Counted from the stretch's first letter, positions 1-8,208 are shown. The stretch: DNA of 64,000 nucleotides from Vicinamibacterales bacterium (GCA_041659285.1 JBAZYO010000016.1:62001-126000), one strand, 5' to 3'. Program-made: numbers and translations. The notes: a model not told the origin generated them from the sequence alone.

Positions 1-437
1 GAGTGATACGCGAACTCGTCGAGCCGGTCGCGGAAGCGGTCGAAGTTGGCTTCGCGGTCGAACACCACGAAAGTGACCGGCTCCTTCAGGCCCGTGAGGA
101 TCTTGATGGTCTGATCCGACAGGCTGTAGACCTGGTTGGCGGTGAAGTCCCAGCGCTTGTTCTGGCGCGTCGACAGGTAGTTCACCGCCACCAGGATGCC
201 CAGGAACACGACGATGCTGACCAGCGACATGGTGCCGTAGCGGGCGCCGCGTCCCTTGTAGAAGTCGGCGACGTCACGCCACTGTCCCGCCATGTAGAGC
301 AACACCGCGGCGAGGCCGGCCCACGCCATGTAGGTGGCGTACTGGTTCCACTCCGGTCGCACCAGGCGCACGGCCACCGCGCCGAACACCAGGATCGTGC
401 CGATCCAGCCAACGACTCCGAAAATCTTGTTCGCCAT
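1..437 (-). CDS. GldG-like ABC-exporter auxiliary membrane protein (partial)
   Basis: Partial gene: the ATG is at 437 and the frame runs off the left edge after about 145 codons. The visible N-terminus (MANKIFGVVGWIGTILVFGA...) has three hydrophobic segments, roughly residues 5-23, 36-50 and 70-88. These are followed by the juxtamembrane sequence NYLSTRQNKRWDFTANQVYS and the start of a soluble domain (LSDQTIKILTGLKEPVTFVVF). This resembles GldG/DUF4350-type proteins that accompany ABC-2 exporters. It starts 3 nt beyond the stop of the upstream permease gene, so it is the third gene of a minus-strand operon (ATPase, permease, GldG-like). The family is linked to gliding motility in Bacteroidetes. 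In other phyla the substrate is unknown, so no function beyond export is claimed. Confidence 0.75.
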   Translation of the reverse strand, partial: MANKIFGVVGWIGTILVFGAVAVRLVRPEWNQYATYMAWAGLAAVLLYMAGQWRDVADFYKGRGARYGTMSLVSIVVFLGILVAVNYLSTRQNKRWDFTANQVYSLSDQTIKILTGLKEPVTFVVFDREANFDRFRDRLDEFAYH

Positions 438-439
438 GG

Positions 440-1204
440 TTAGCCTCGCCACCTTTCGCTGTCGACCGACTTCATGGTGAGGAACAAGCCGAACGCGATG
501 AAGCTCAGGTAGTAGATCACGTGCTTGGTGTCGATGATGCCTTTCGCGAAGTCGTCGAAATGCTCCGTAATCGACAGGTGCGCCAGCACCGCCTGTGTGG
601 TCGGGCCGACGAAGGTGCTGATCCAGTTAAGCACCCACAGCATCAGGAACACGGCGAAGGTGGCCATGGCCGCGACAATCTGGTTCTTGGTGAGGCTCGA
701 GATGAAGAGACCGAGCGACAGGAAGCAGCCGCCCATCAGCAGCAGCCCGAGGTAGCCGGTGGCAATCGGCTTCCATTCGGGGTTGCCGAAGATGAACAGG
801 ATGGCCATGTGGATCAGCGTGATCGAGAGCATGGCGGTGTAGAGCCCCATCGCGCCGATGAACTTGCCGAGGATGATCTCGACATCGGTCAGCGGCGAGG
901 TCAGCAGCAGCTCGATGGTGCCCGAGCGCTTCTCCTCGGAATACGTCCGCATGGTGATGAGCGGGAACACCAGCAGCATGATCACTGTGGTGTTCATGAA
1001 CGCCGGGGCGACCAGCATCTGGTTGATGTTCATGGCCTGGCCGGGGTTCATCGCCGACTGCATGCTCTGCTGCTCGAAGAAGGCCAGCGGCACGTAGAAG
1101 AACCACCCGAAGAGCAGGGCGAAGAAGCCGATCAGCACGTAGCCGATGGGCGAGGAGAAGTAGGCGTTCAGCTCGCGCTGGGCGATGGCGGCGATGTTAC
1201 GCAC
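440..1204 (-). CDS. ABC-2 type permease (GldF/NosY-like)
   Basis: A 254-residue integral membrane protein with about six hydrophobic segments. The first (residues about 18-40) follows the N-terminal REL-N-YFSSPIGY motif typical of GldF/ABC-2 permeases. The conserved cytoplasmic stretch TYSEEKRSGTIELLLTSPL (about residues 88-106) is the family signature that contacts the ATPase. The ATG at 1204 overlaps the ATPase stop by 8 nt, and the downstream GldG-like gene begins 3 nt past its stop, so the three genes are probably translationally coupled. It should form the membrane channel of the exporter. The transported compound cannot be told from sequence. Confidence 0.85.
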   Translation of the reverse strand: MRNIAAIAQRELNAYFSSPIGYVLIGFFALLFGWFFYVPLAFFEQQSMQSAMNPGQAMNINQMLVAPAFMNTTVIMLLVFPLITMRTYSEEKRSGTIELLLTSPLTDVEIILGKFIGAMGLYTAMLSITLIHMAILFIFGNPEWKPIATGYLGLLLMGGCFLSLGLFISSLTKNQIVAAMATFAVFLMLWVLNWISTFVGPTTQAVLAHLSITEHFDDFAKGIIDTKHVIYYLSFIAFGLFLTMKSVDSERWRG

Positions 1205-2180
1205 CGGCCACCTCCTCCGCTGCCGCGACGGCCGCGGGCTCCGCGGTCGCCACTTCTTCGGTCGTCAGGCTCAGGAAGATGTCTTCCAGGCTGACGCGCA
1301 CTGGCCGCAGTTCGAGCAGTCCCCATCCGCCGCGGACGATCGTCGTCGCCAGCTCGCGGCGCACGTCGGCGCCCTTCTCGGTGTCGACCTCGAAGATGCC
1401 GGTGTCGTCTTTTCGATCAGCGACGTTGACGCGGACCACGCCGGTCACGCTCTGCAGCGCGCGCTGCATGTCGTCCACCGGGCCCTGCGCCTGCAGATAC
1501 ATGGTGACGGCGCCGCGCAGCCGTTCGGTCAGCGCATCCGGCGTGTCGATGGCCACCACCTTGCCCTTGTTGATAATCACGACCTTCTGGCAGGTCTGCG
1601 AGACCTCGGGAAGGATGTGGGTGCTGAGCACGATGGTGTGGTTGCCGGCCAGTTCGCGAATAAGCTGCCGGGTCTCGATGATCTGCTTGGGGTCGAGGCC
1701 CGCGGTGGGCTCGTCGAGGACGAGCACTTCGGGGTTATGGATGAGTGCCTGGGCGAGGCCGACGCGCTGCTTGTAGCCCTTCGAGAGCCGTCCGCAGTGG
1801 CGGTCGGCCATGTCGGCCACCCACGTCCGCTTCATCACCTCGTCCACGCGGCCCTTGATGTCCTTGCGCACGCCCTTGATCTTGGCGACGAAGGTCAGGT
1901 ACTCGCGGACGGTCATGTCCGGATAGAGCGGCGGCGTTTCCGGGAGGTAACCCGTCTTGCGCTTGGCCTCGATCGGTTCCGCGAACACGTCGTGGCCGGC
2001 CACCGTCGCCGTGCCTTCGCTGGCCGGCATGTAGCCCGTGATGATGCGCATGGTGGTGGTCTTGCCCGCGCCGTTCGGGCCCAGGAAACCGAGAATCTCA
2101 CCCGACTCCGCGCGGAAACTGACGTCGTCTACGGCCGTGAACGGACCGTAGCGTTTTGAGAGATGCTGAACCTCGATCAC
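1197..2180 (-). CDS. ABC transporter ATP-binding protein (GldA/CcmA-like)
   Basis: A 327-residue ABC ATPase. It has Walker A GPNGAGKTT near residue 38, the signature LSKGYKQRVGLAQAL, Walker B VLVLDEPTAGLDP and the switch His in LSTHIL. A C-terminal extension of about 100 residues is typical of GldA-type subunits. The reading frame stays open upstream to 2279. I chose the GTG at 2180 because GGAGA lies 8 nt before it and the protein then begins with the usual IEVQHLSKRYG strand; a CATAAT -10-like box lies just upstream (2193-2198, minus strand). It is the first gene of the ATPase-permease-GldG-like operon and energises that exporter. Confidence 0.85.
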   Translation of the reverse strand: MIEVQHLSKRYGPFTAVDDVSFRAESGEILGFLGPNGAGKTTTMRIITGYMPASEGTATVAGHDVFAEPIEAKRKTGYLPETPPLYPDMTVREYLTFVAKIKGVRKDIKGRVDEVMKRTWVADMADRHCGRLSKGYKQRVGLAQALIHNPEVLVLDEPTAGLDPKQIIETRQLIRELAGNHTIVLSTHILPEVSQTCQKVVIINKGKVVAIDTPDALTERLRGAVTMYLQAQGPVDDMQRALQSVTGVVRVNVADRKDDTGIFEVDTEKGADVRRELATTIVRGGWGLLELRPVRVSLEDIFLSLTTEEVATAEPAAVAAAEEVAGA

Positions 2181-2314
2181 GAGGGGTCTCCGATTATGAA
2201 AAACAGTGTAAGCTCTAGACCGGTCGCGAATTAGGCGCGTCCAGCCCCCCATCCTATTCGAACCGCCTGAGCGCGGCAAGCCGGGTCATTGCGGTCATCG
2301 CGTGAGAATATCGC

Positions 2315-4795
2315 GTGAGAAAATACGTGAAGCGAATCCTGTTCGCGACGGTCGTGCTCCTGCTGTTGGCCGCCGCCGCCGGCTGGTGGTGGCTGCGCGG
2401 CTCCCTGCCTGCTTTGGACGGTCAACTGGCCCTGCCTGGCCTGCATGCCCCCGTGGAAATCCTCATCGACGGCTACGGCGTGCCTGCCGCCTACGCGCGC
2501 GACTCGGACGATGCGTGGTTTGCCGCGGGAGCGCTGCACGCGCGGGACCGGCTCTGGCAGATGGAGTTGTACCGGCGGGTCACCCTGGGCCGGTTGTCGG
2601 AGGTGATGGGGGAAACCACCCTCCAGATCGACCAGCGCTTCCTGACGCTCGGCCTGCGCCAGGCCGCGCAGGACGAGTGGGCGAGGGCAACGCCGGCGGT
2701 GCGGACGGCCTTGGAGCGTTACGCCGAAGGAGTGAACGCCGTGGCCTCCGCGTTGACCGGAAGGCGCCGGCCCGCGGAGCTGCAGGTGCTGGGCATCATG
2801 CCCGCGCCGTGGACGCCGGTGGATTCCCTGGCGGTGGGGCGCCTGCTCGCGTGGCGGCTGGCGGAGAACCACCAGGCGGAGCTGGTCAGGGGCGCCGTGG
2901 CCGCGAAGCTGGGCGAGACGGCGGCGAGGGAACTCGGTGGCCGCTATCCTGCGGACGGTCCGTCGATCCTGGGAGGTGTGAGTGCCCCCCAGGAGGCGAC
3001 GAAGTCGCCGACTCCTACGAGCCCCGAAGGGGCGAGCCTTACCGAGGCCCGAAGGGCCGAGGCCTCGTGGCCAGCGGGCCTGGAGTGGTTAAGGCCCGGC
3101 ACGAAGCGAGGAAACAGCAACAACTGGGTCGTCGCCGGCCGCAAGACGAAGAGTGGGCGGGCGATTCTCGCCAACGATCCGCACCTGCCGATCGAGTTCC
3201 CGTCCGTCTGGTACGAGCTGCACCTGGTGGCGGCGGACCTTGATGTCACGGGCGTGACGATCCCCGGCGTGCCGTTCGTGGTGCTCGGGCACAATGCGCG
3301 GGTCGGGTGGGGCATCACCAACACCAACGCCGACGTCCAGGATCTCTTCCTCGAGCGCATCGACGTGGGCAGGAAGCGTGCGTTCTCCCGCGGCGAGTGG
3401 GTGCCGGTTGAGGTGACGCCGGCCGACATTCCCATCCGCGGCCACGCGCAGCCATTCCGGTTCGAAGTCTGGAAGACGCGCAACGGCCCGATCTTCGCGG
3501 ACACCGGATTGAACTGGGACGGGCCGCCCTCGTGGCTGTCGCCGGAGGGCCGGCCGTCGGACGAGCGCCGCGCGTATTCGATCCGGTGGGATGCCGGCGG
3601 AGACCTCTCGGTGTCGTTCGAGGCTATCAACCGATCGACCGACTGGACGTCGTTCACGACGGCGGTCGAGTCGTTCGCGGTGCCCTCGTCCAACCTCGTG
3701 TATGCGGACGTGGACGGCAACATCGGCTACGCGATGTCGGGCCGGCTGCCGGTGCGCGCGAGCGGGGATGGCAGCATGCCGATCGACGGCGCCAGCGGCG
3801 CCGGGGCCTGGAGCGGCACCGTGCCGGCGTCGGCGTTGCCGCGCGTGATCAATCCGCCGGCCGGGTACATCTCGTCGGCCAACAACGAAATCGATCGCGG
3901 CTTCCCGAACTTGATCACGAAGGACTGGGCAGCGCCGTTCCGCGCCACGCGCCTGCGCGATCAGTTGTCGCAGGCGGAAGGCGTGGATCTGGATGCCATG
4001 CTGGCGTTACAGAACGATCGGCGGAGCCTGGCCGCCGACAGCGTGCTGGCCGGCATCGAGAGTGCCGTGGCGTCCGCCCGCGGGCGGGACGCCGACGCGC
4101 CGTGGGTGGCCGTGCTCAACCAGCTGGCGAAGTGGGATCGCGTGGTGGACGCGCGGCCGGTGGTCACGTTGTACGAGGCGTTCGAGGACGCACTGTGGCG
4201 CCGCACCTTCGTGGACGAGATGGACGAGCCGCTGTTCCTGGCGTTCTACGAGTGGGCGGGCGCGGAGCGGTTCGCGGGCCTGCACGTCGTGCTGGCGGAT
4301 CGCCAGGCGCGGTGGTTCGACGACATCACGACGGTCGATCGCCGCGAGTCGCGCGACGAGATCTTCCTGCTGGCGGCGCGCGACGCCGAGGAGCGGCTGC
4401 AGAATGACTTCGGCGGCGCCAACCAGCGCGCGTGGGATCAGATCCACGCCGCGCGCTTCGAGCATCCGCTCGGGAACGCCGCGTTCCCGCTGGCGTGGTT
4501 CTTCAACCGCGGTCCGGTTCCGATCACCGGTGATGGCACCACCGTGATGCGCGTCAGCTGGAACCGCCTGCGGCCGTTCGCGGCGTGGGAATACCCGTCG
4601 TGGCGGCAAATCTTGCACGCCGGGCAATGGGACGAATCGCGGGTATCGCTGCCGTCAGGGCAGTCGGGCAACCCGCTGAGCCCGCACTACTTCGACCAGA
4701 ACGCGATCTGGCGCGAGGGCCGGTACCGCCTGCAGCCGTTCTCGCGGTCAGCGGTCCAAGCCGCCGCCCGCCACCGCCTCCTGCTGGTGCCCTAG
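2315..4795 (+). CDS. Penicillin acylase family N-terminal-nucleophile hydrolase
   Basis: An 826-residue precursor with an N-terminal signal anchor (RILFATVVLLLLAAAAGWWWL), so it acts in the periplasm. The first part (about 35-265) corresponds to the alpha chain plus spacer. Ser268, in the motif GNSNNW, is the expected catalytic Ser exposed by autocatalytic cleavage. The beta-chain landmarks NDPHLP, WGITNTNADVQDLFLE and FNRGPVPITGDGTTV follow. Family members hydrolyse amides such as beta-lactams, N-acyl-homoserine lactones or aculeacin; the substrate here is unknown. The stop codon is 2 nt from a 54-bp inverted repeat. Residues about 226-248 come from three small hairpins inserted just before the processing site (separate entry). 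Confidence 0.85.
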   Translation: MRKYVKRILFATVVLLLLAAAAGWWWLRGSLPALDGQLALPGLHAPVEILIDGYGVPAAYARDSDDAWFAAGALHARDRLWQMELYRRVTLGRLSEVMGETTLQIDQRFLTLGLRQAAQDEWARATPAVRTALERYAEGVNAVASALTGRRRPAELQVLGIMPAPWTPVDSLAVGRLLAWRLAENHQAELVRGAVAAKLGETAARELGGRYPADGPSILGGVSAPQEATKSPTPTSPEGASLTEARRAEASWPAGLEWLRPGTKRGNSNNWVVAGRKTKSGRAILANDPHLPIEFPSVWYELHLVAADLDVTGVTIPGVPFVVLGHNARVGWGITNTNADVQDLFLERIDVGRKRAFSRGEWVPVEVTPADIPIRGHAQPFRFEVWKTRNGPIFADTGLNWDGPPSWLSPEGRPSDERRAYSIRWDAGGDLSVSFEAINRSTDWTSFTTAVESFAVPSSNLVYADVDGNIGYAMSGRLPVRASGDGSMPIDGASGAGAWSGTVPASALPRVINPPAGYISSANNEIDRGFPNLITKDWAAPFRATRLRDQLSQAEGVDLDAMLALQNDRRSLAADSVLAGIESAVASARGRDADAPWVAVLNQLAKWDRVVDARPVVTLYEAFEDALWRRTFVDEMDEPLFLAFYEWAGAERFAGLHVVLADRQARWFDDITTVDRRESRDEIFLLAARDAEERLQNDFGGANQRAWDQIHAARFEHPLGNAAFPLAWFFNRGPVPITGDGTTVMRVSWNRLRPFAAWEYPSWRQILHAGQWDESRVSLPSGQSGNPLSPHYFDQNAIWREGRYRLQPFSRSAVQAAARHRLLLVP
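2995..3058. repeat. Three tandem GAA-loop hairpins inside the acylase gene
   Basis: Three consecutive perfect inverted repeats with identical GAA loops: GGCGAC-GAA-GTCGCC (2995-3009), GCCCC-GAA-GGGGC (3021-3033) and GGCCC-GAA-GGGCC (3046-3058). They lie in frame in the acylase gene, encoding low-complexity Thr/Pro/Ala/Glu-rich sequence in the spacer just ahead of the autoprocessing Ser. The regular loop argues for an inserted palindromic element rather than chance GC richness. Function is unknown. Confidence 0.6.
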
Positions 4796-4797
4796 AA

Positions 4798-4932
4798 GGG
4801 ATGATTGGGGTCAGGTCACGAAAATCACACTTTGGGATGATCGGGGACAGGCTAGCCAGGCCGGGACCTCGCACCAGACCTGTCCCCTTTCATCCCAAAG
4901 TGTGATTTTCGTGACCTGACCCCAATCATCCC
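4798..4932. repeat. REPIN-like doublet: two 54-bp inverted arms
   Basis: The left arm (4798-4851, starting GGGATGATTGGGGTCAGGTC) and the right arm (4879-4932) are near-perfect reverse complements, differing at only a few positions, around a 27-nt spacer. The same arm sequence, slightly diverged, frames the transposase gene at 55867-56990. The arrangement matches a REP doublet (REPIN), a non-autonomous element mobilised by a RAYT transposase. It sits between the acylase stop codon (2 nt away) and the arsR operator, and as RNA would fold into one long hairpin that could terminate acylase transcription. Confidence 0.8.
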
Positions 4933-4966
4933 CTGACGGCATTTGACGAGACGCGGCGCGGCGGAT

Positions 4967-4992
4967 AACATATGAACAACTGCTCATATGTT
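4967..4992. promoter_or_regulatory. SmtB/ArsR-type 12-2-12 operator
   Basis: AACATATGAACA, 2 nt, then TGCTCATATGTT is a 12-2-12 imperfect palindrome with 11 of 12 positions paired. This is the classic operator form of Zn/Cd-sensing SmtB/CadC/ZiaR repressors. The right half covers the ATG (4988-4990) of the downstream arsR-family gene, so a bound repressor would block transcription start. The genes behind it encode the repressor and a metal ATPase, so autoregulation is expected. Confidence 0.8.
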
Positions 4993-5431
4993 CATATCCG
5001 ATGACGTCTGCGACCTCATTCAGATCGACCTGGCCCGGGTCCGCAAGATCCGCGGCGCGCTGACGGCGCCCGGCGCAGTCCAGGCGCTGGCCGACACGTT
5101 CAGCGCGCTGGGCGACCCGACGCGTGTGCGCATCCTCGACGCGCTGTCCCACGGCGAACTCTGCGTCTGCGATCTCGCGGCGGTGCTCAAGCTGAGCCAG
5201 TCGGCGGTATCGCACCAACTGCGCCTCCTGCGCGGCATGCGCCTGGTTCGCCCGCGACGGGACGGCCGCGTGGTGTTCTATGCGCTGGACGACCAGCACA
5301 TCATGTCCATCTTCCGGCAGACGCTGCAGCACGTCGAGGAGGGGCGCCCGTCTTCGCTCGCCAAGTCACAGGCGAGCTACGGCGAGGTCTCGCCGAAGCG
5401 GCCTCTGGCCGCGAAGGCGGACCGACGTTGA
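4988..5431 (+). CDS. ArsR/SmtB-family metal-sensing repressor
   Basis: A 147-residue winged-helix repressor. The core ALADTFSALGDPTRVRILDAL, then the recognition helix region LKLSQSAVSHQLRLLR and wing RRDGRVVFYALDD, fit the family. Metal-site candidates are Cys59 and Cys61 (ELCVCDL, the alpha3 site of CadC/ArsR) and Cys8 near the N-terminus, a pattern like CadC. It should leave DNA on binding Cd, Pb or Zn and so derepress the ATPase gene, which overlaps its stop codon. The C-terminal 25 residues after HVEEGR are low-complexity. The start at 4988 lies inside the operator palindrome, implying a very short or absent mRNA leader. Confidence 0.88.
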   Translation: MFISDDVCDLIQIDLARVRKIRGALTAPGAVQALADTFSALGDPTRVRILDALSHGELCVCDLAAVLKLSQSAVSHQLRLLRGMRLVRPRRDGRVVFYALDDQHIMSIFRQTLQHVEEGRPSSLAKSQASYGEVSPKRPLAAKADRR

Positions 5432-7368
5432 GCACCGCCTCCGCCGCGCCGCAGACTCACGCCATCGGCTGCTCTCACTGCGTGGGCGACGAGCCGGCGC
5501 CGACCGGCGCACGCATCCGCGGCTGGGTGACGGCCACCGCTGCCGGTCTCGTGCTGCTGGGGTGCGCCCTCGGCCTGCTGGCCGACCTTCCGCTCTGGGT
5601 GAACGCCACCTTCGTGACGGCCGCCCTCATCGGCAGCATCTTCCCGGCGCAGCGCGCCCTGCGAGCGCTGCGGCGCGGCTCCCTCGACATCAACGCCCTC
5701 ATGGTGATCGCCGTGATCGGCGCCGTCACCATCGGCGAATACGAAGAGGCCGCGATGGTGGTGTCGCTGTTCGCCGCGGCGCAGTGGCTCGAGGCGCAAA
5801 GCCTCGATCGCGCGCGCAAGGCGATTGGCAGCCTGCTCGACTCATCGCCCGTCGACGTACTGATCCGTGACCACGCGGGCGAGCGACGCCTCGGCATTGA
5901 CGCCGTGGTTCCGGGCACCCTGATGATCGTCCGGCCCGGAGACAAGCTGGCGCTGGACGGCATCGTGCAGAGCGGCCGCTCCGACGTGAACCAGGCGCCG
6001 ATCACCGGCGAGTCGATGCCGGTCGAGAAGGTGGAGGGCGACGAGGTCTTCGCCGGCACCATCAACGGCCACGGCGTGCTCGTCGTGACCGTGACGCGGC
6101 GCCGCGACGACAGCACCCTCGCCCGCATCGTCCACCTCGTCGAGATCGCGCAGGCGCAACGCGCGCCGGTGCAGCAGTTCATCGACCGCTTCGCGGCGTG
6201 GTATACGCCCGCGGTGGTGGTGCTGGCGATCCTGGTCGCCGCCCTGCCGGTGCTCGTCGCCGGGCAGCCCTTCGACGTGTGGCTGTATCGCGCGCTGGTC
6301 CTGCTGGTCGTGGCGTGCCCGTGCGCGCTGGTGATCTCGACGCCGGTGTCGGTGGTGTCGGCGCTGGCCGGCGCGGCCAGTCACGGAGTGCTGGTCAAGG
6401 GCGGCGCGCATCTGGAGCGCCTGGCCGGCGTCCGCGTGGTGGCCTTCGACAAGACCGGGACGCTCACCAGCGGCACGTTCAGCCTCGATGCGGTGACCAC
6501 GCTGTCGGGTTCAACGCCCGACGAGCTGATTCGCCTGGCGGCGGCGGTCGAGTCGCAGTCCGAGCATCCGATTGCGGCGGCGATTGTCGAACGCGCGACC
6601 GCGACGGGCCTGGCCATCTCCAGGCCGGACCAGGTGCGGGCGCTGCCCGGCCTTGGCGTCGAGGGATTGGTGGACGGATCGACGATCGCCTGCGGCACGC
6701 CGCGGCTGTTCGAGGAACGCGGCTGGCTGACGCCGGCGTTATCGGCCGCCGCGTCGGAGGTGATCGGGCGCGGGCTCTCGCCCGTGCTGGTGTCGCGCGA
6801 CGGCGCGCCGCTTGGCGTGCTCGGGCTGCGCGACCGCCCCAAGCCCGACGCGTCGCGCGTGGTCGCCGAGCTGAAGGCGCACGAACACATGCGCGTGGCG
6901 ATGATTACCGGTGACCACGAGGTGCCGGCGCGCGCCATTGCCAGCGAGCTGCACGTGGATATCGTCAAGTCCCAGCAACTGCCGCAAGACAAGGTGACGG
7001 CCGTGCAGGCGCTGCGCCGCGAGTTCGGCTCGGTGGCGATGGTCGGTGACGGCGTCAACGACGCGCCGGCGCTGGCCGCGGCCGACGTCGGCATTGCGAT
7101 GGGGGCGATGGGCAGCGCCGTGGCGCTCGAAGCGGCCGACATTGCGCTCATGACCGACGAGCTGCCGAAGTTGCGTTACGCCATTCGCCTGAGCCGCGCC
7201 ACGCTCGCCAACATTCGCGTCAACGTCGCGATTTCGATCGTGTTGAAGGCGGCATTCCTGGTGCTCGCGATCCTGGGGGTGGCGACGTTGTGGATGGCGG
7301 TGCTCGCCGACACCGGCGCCTCGGCACTCGTGGTGGCCAACGCCGTTCGGCTGCGCAAGTTTCGGTGA
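5428..7368 (+). CDS. P1B-type Zn/Cd/Pb-exporting ATPase without a HMA domain
   Basis: A 646-residue heavy-metal pump starting at a TTG that overlaps the repressor stop (TTGA). Key residues: CPC motif at 297-299 in the ion-binding helix, phosphorylated Asp341 in DKTGT, the SEHPI nucleotide motif, and GDGVNDAPAL. After the ATP domain come N...K (NVAISIVLK) and LADTGAS, the P1B-2 signature for Zn/Cd/Pb. The usual ferredoxin-like HMA domain is missing; instead a short tail carries GCSHC at about residues 14-18. It exports divalent soft metals from the cytoplasm. Which metal is the true inducer cannot be read from sequence. Confidence 0.9.
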   Translation: MSTASAAPQTHAIGCSHCVGDEPAPTGARIRGWVTATAAGLVLLGCALGLLADLPLWVNATFVTAALIGSIFPAQRALRALRRGSLDINALMVIAVIGAVTIGEYEEAAMVVSLFAAAQWLEAQSLDRARKAIGSLLDSSPVDVLIRDHAGERRLGIDAVVPGTLMIVRPGDKLALDGIVQSGRSDVNQAPITGESMPVEKVEGDEVFAGTINGHGVLVVTVTRRRDDSTLARIVHLVEIAQAQRAPVQQFIDRFAAWYTPAVVVLAILVAALPVLVAGQPFDVWLYRALVLLVVACPCALVISTPVSVVSALAGAASHGVLVKGGAHLERLAGVRVVAFDKTGTLTSGTFSLDAVTTLSGSTPDELIRLAAAVESQSEHPIAAAIVERATATGLAISRPDQVRALPGLGVEGLVDGSTIACGTPRLFEERGWLTPALSAAASEVIGRGLSPVLVSRDGAPLGVLGLRDRPKPDASRVVAELKAHEHMRVAMITGDHEVPARAIASELHVDIVKSQQLPQDKVTAVQALRREFGSVAMVGDGVNDAPALAAADVGIAMGAMGSAVALEAADIALMTDELPKLRYAIRLSRATLANIRVNVAISIVLKAAFLVLAILGVATLWMAVLADTGASALVVANAVRLRKFR

Positions 7369-7370
7369 GT

Positions 7371-7425
7371 GGTCCGCCTGAAGGCGGACGCCACATCAAA
7401 TGTAGTGTCCGGCTTCAGCCGGACC
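7371..7425. repeat. Double-hairpin dispersed repeat, copy A
   Basis: Two palindromes, GTCCGCCTGAAGGCGGAC (7372-7389) and GTCCGGCTTCAGCCGGAC (7407-7424), are joined by an ACAT...ATGT linker. The element occupies the gap between two convergent genes, 2 nt after one stop and 4 nt before the other. Related copies are at 12291 and 32911. It could serve as a bidirectional transcription terminator. Confidence 0.75.
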
Positions 7426-7429
7426 GACC

Positions 7430-8152
7430 CTATCCGCTCTTCACCGACCGGAAGAAGTGCGCGTTGACGAACTCGTCAACATCGGCCTGGTCGGCGGGCT
7501 TCAGGCTCGTGAAGCGCAGGCCCATTCCCGCCTTGTGGTCGCTCCAGCACACGACGGCCTCCGCCTCGAGCTCGCGCTTGGAGCCCGGCAGCGCGAAGCG
7601 CAGCCGCAACGCGGTGTCGCTCGGCAGCGGGCTCGACGTGCGAATGGCCAGCCCGCCGCGGCTCAGGTTGAGTGACAGCGCCGCGGCAATGGTGCCGGCG
7701 GCGCGATACGACACCGGAATCCCCATCACCACCCTGGGGCCGCCGCGACGGTTGAAGTTGTCGGGAAACAGGTGCGGCGCAATGGACGGCAGGATGTGCT
7801 CGACCGCGCTGTATTCGTTGAGGTAGCCGCCGACGCCCAGGCCGGCGAGTTCGCGGACCTCCTCGGCGCTGGTCACGCTGCCGCTGAACACGAGGATCGG
7901 CAGGCGGCCCTGATCGAGCTTGCGAATCCGCCGCACCAGCTCGACGCCGGACGCGTGCGGCATGCGCAGATCCAGTACGATGAGGTCGAGTTCGCTCAGG
8001 TCGGCGTGCACTTGCGCCAGGAGTTGGGCGACACTCTTCACCACGACGGCGCGATGGCCGGCCGCGTCGAGCGCGGCCTTGAACCGATCGCGCACGAACG
8101 GCGTGTCAACGGCGACGAGCACGGTCTTGCGCGGTGAAATGGGAGCGGTCAT
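7430..8152 (-). CDS. Response regulator receiver with PilZ-like C-terminal domain
   Basis: 240 residues. Residues about 10-125 are a receiver domain with the phosphoacceptor Asp in LIVLDLRMPHASG and the conserved Ser/Thr in LVFSGS. Residues about 140-235 look like a PilZ domain (RRGGPRVVMGIPVSYR, then LNLSRGGLAIRT and ACWSDHKAGMGLRF-like strands), the c-di-GMP-binding fold. ATG at 8152 is preferred; the frame extends upstream only through unrelated acidic-repeat antisense sequence. No histidine kinase is adjacent, so its partner is unknown. The gene converges on the metal ATPase across repeat copy A. Confidence 0.75.
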   Translation of the reverse strand: MTAPISPRKTVLVAVDTPFVRDRFKAALDAAGHRAVVVKSVAQLLAQVHADLSELDLIVLDLRMPHASGVELVRRIRKLDQGRLPILVFSGSVTSAEEVRELAGLGVGGYLNEYSAVEHILPSIAPHLFPDNFNRRGGPRVVMGIPVSYRAAGTIAAALSLNLSRGGLAIRTSSPLPSDTALRLRFALPGSKRELEAEAVVCWSDHKAGMGLRFTSLKPADQADVDEFVNAHFFRSVKSG

Positions 8153-8178
8153 ATCGCGCGCCGAGCGCGGCCGGTTCG

Positions 8179-8208
8179 TTGCAGACTGTATCAGGTTCTC
8201 GCTATAAT
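8179..8208 (+). promoter_or_regulatory. Sigma-70-type promoter for the zinc-ribbon/larE operon
   Basis: TTGCAG (8179-8184), an 18-nt spacer and TATAAT (8203-8208). Transcription should start near 8215, about 40 nt before the ATG at 8255. An AAGGAG ribosome-binding site (8240-8245) precedes that start. Confidence 0.7.
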
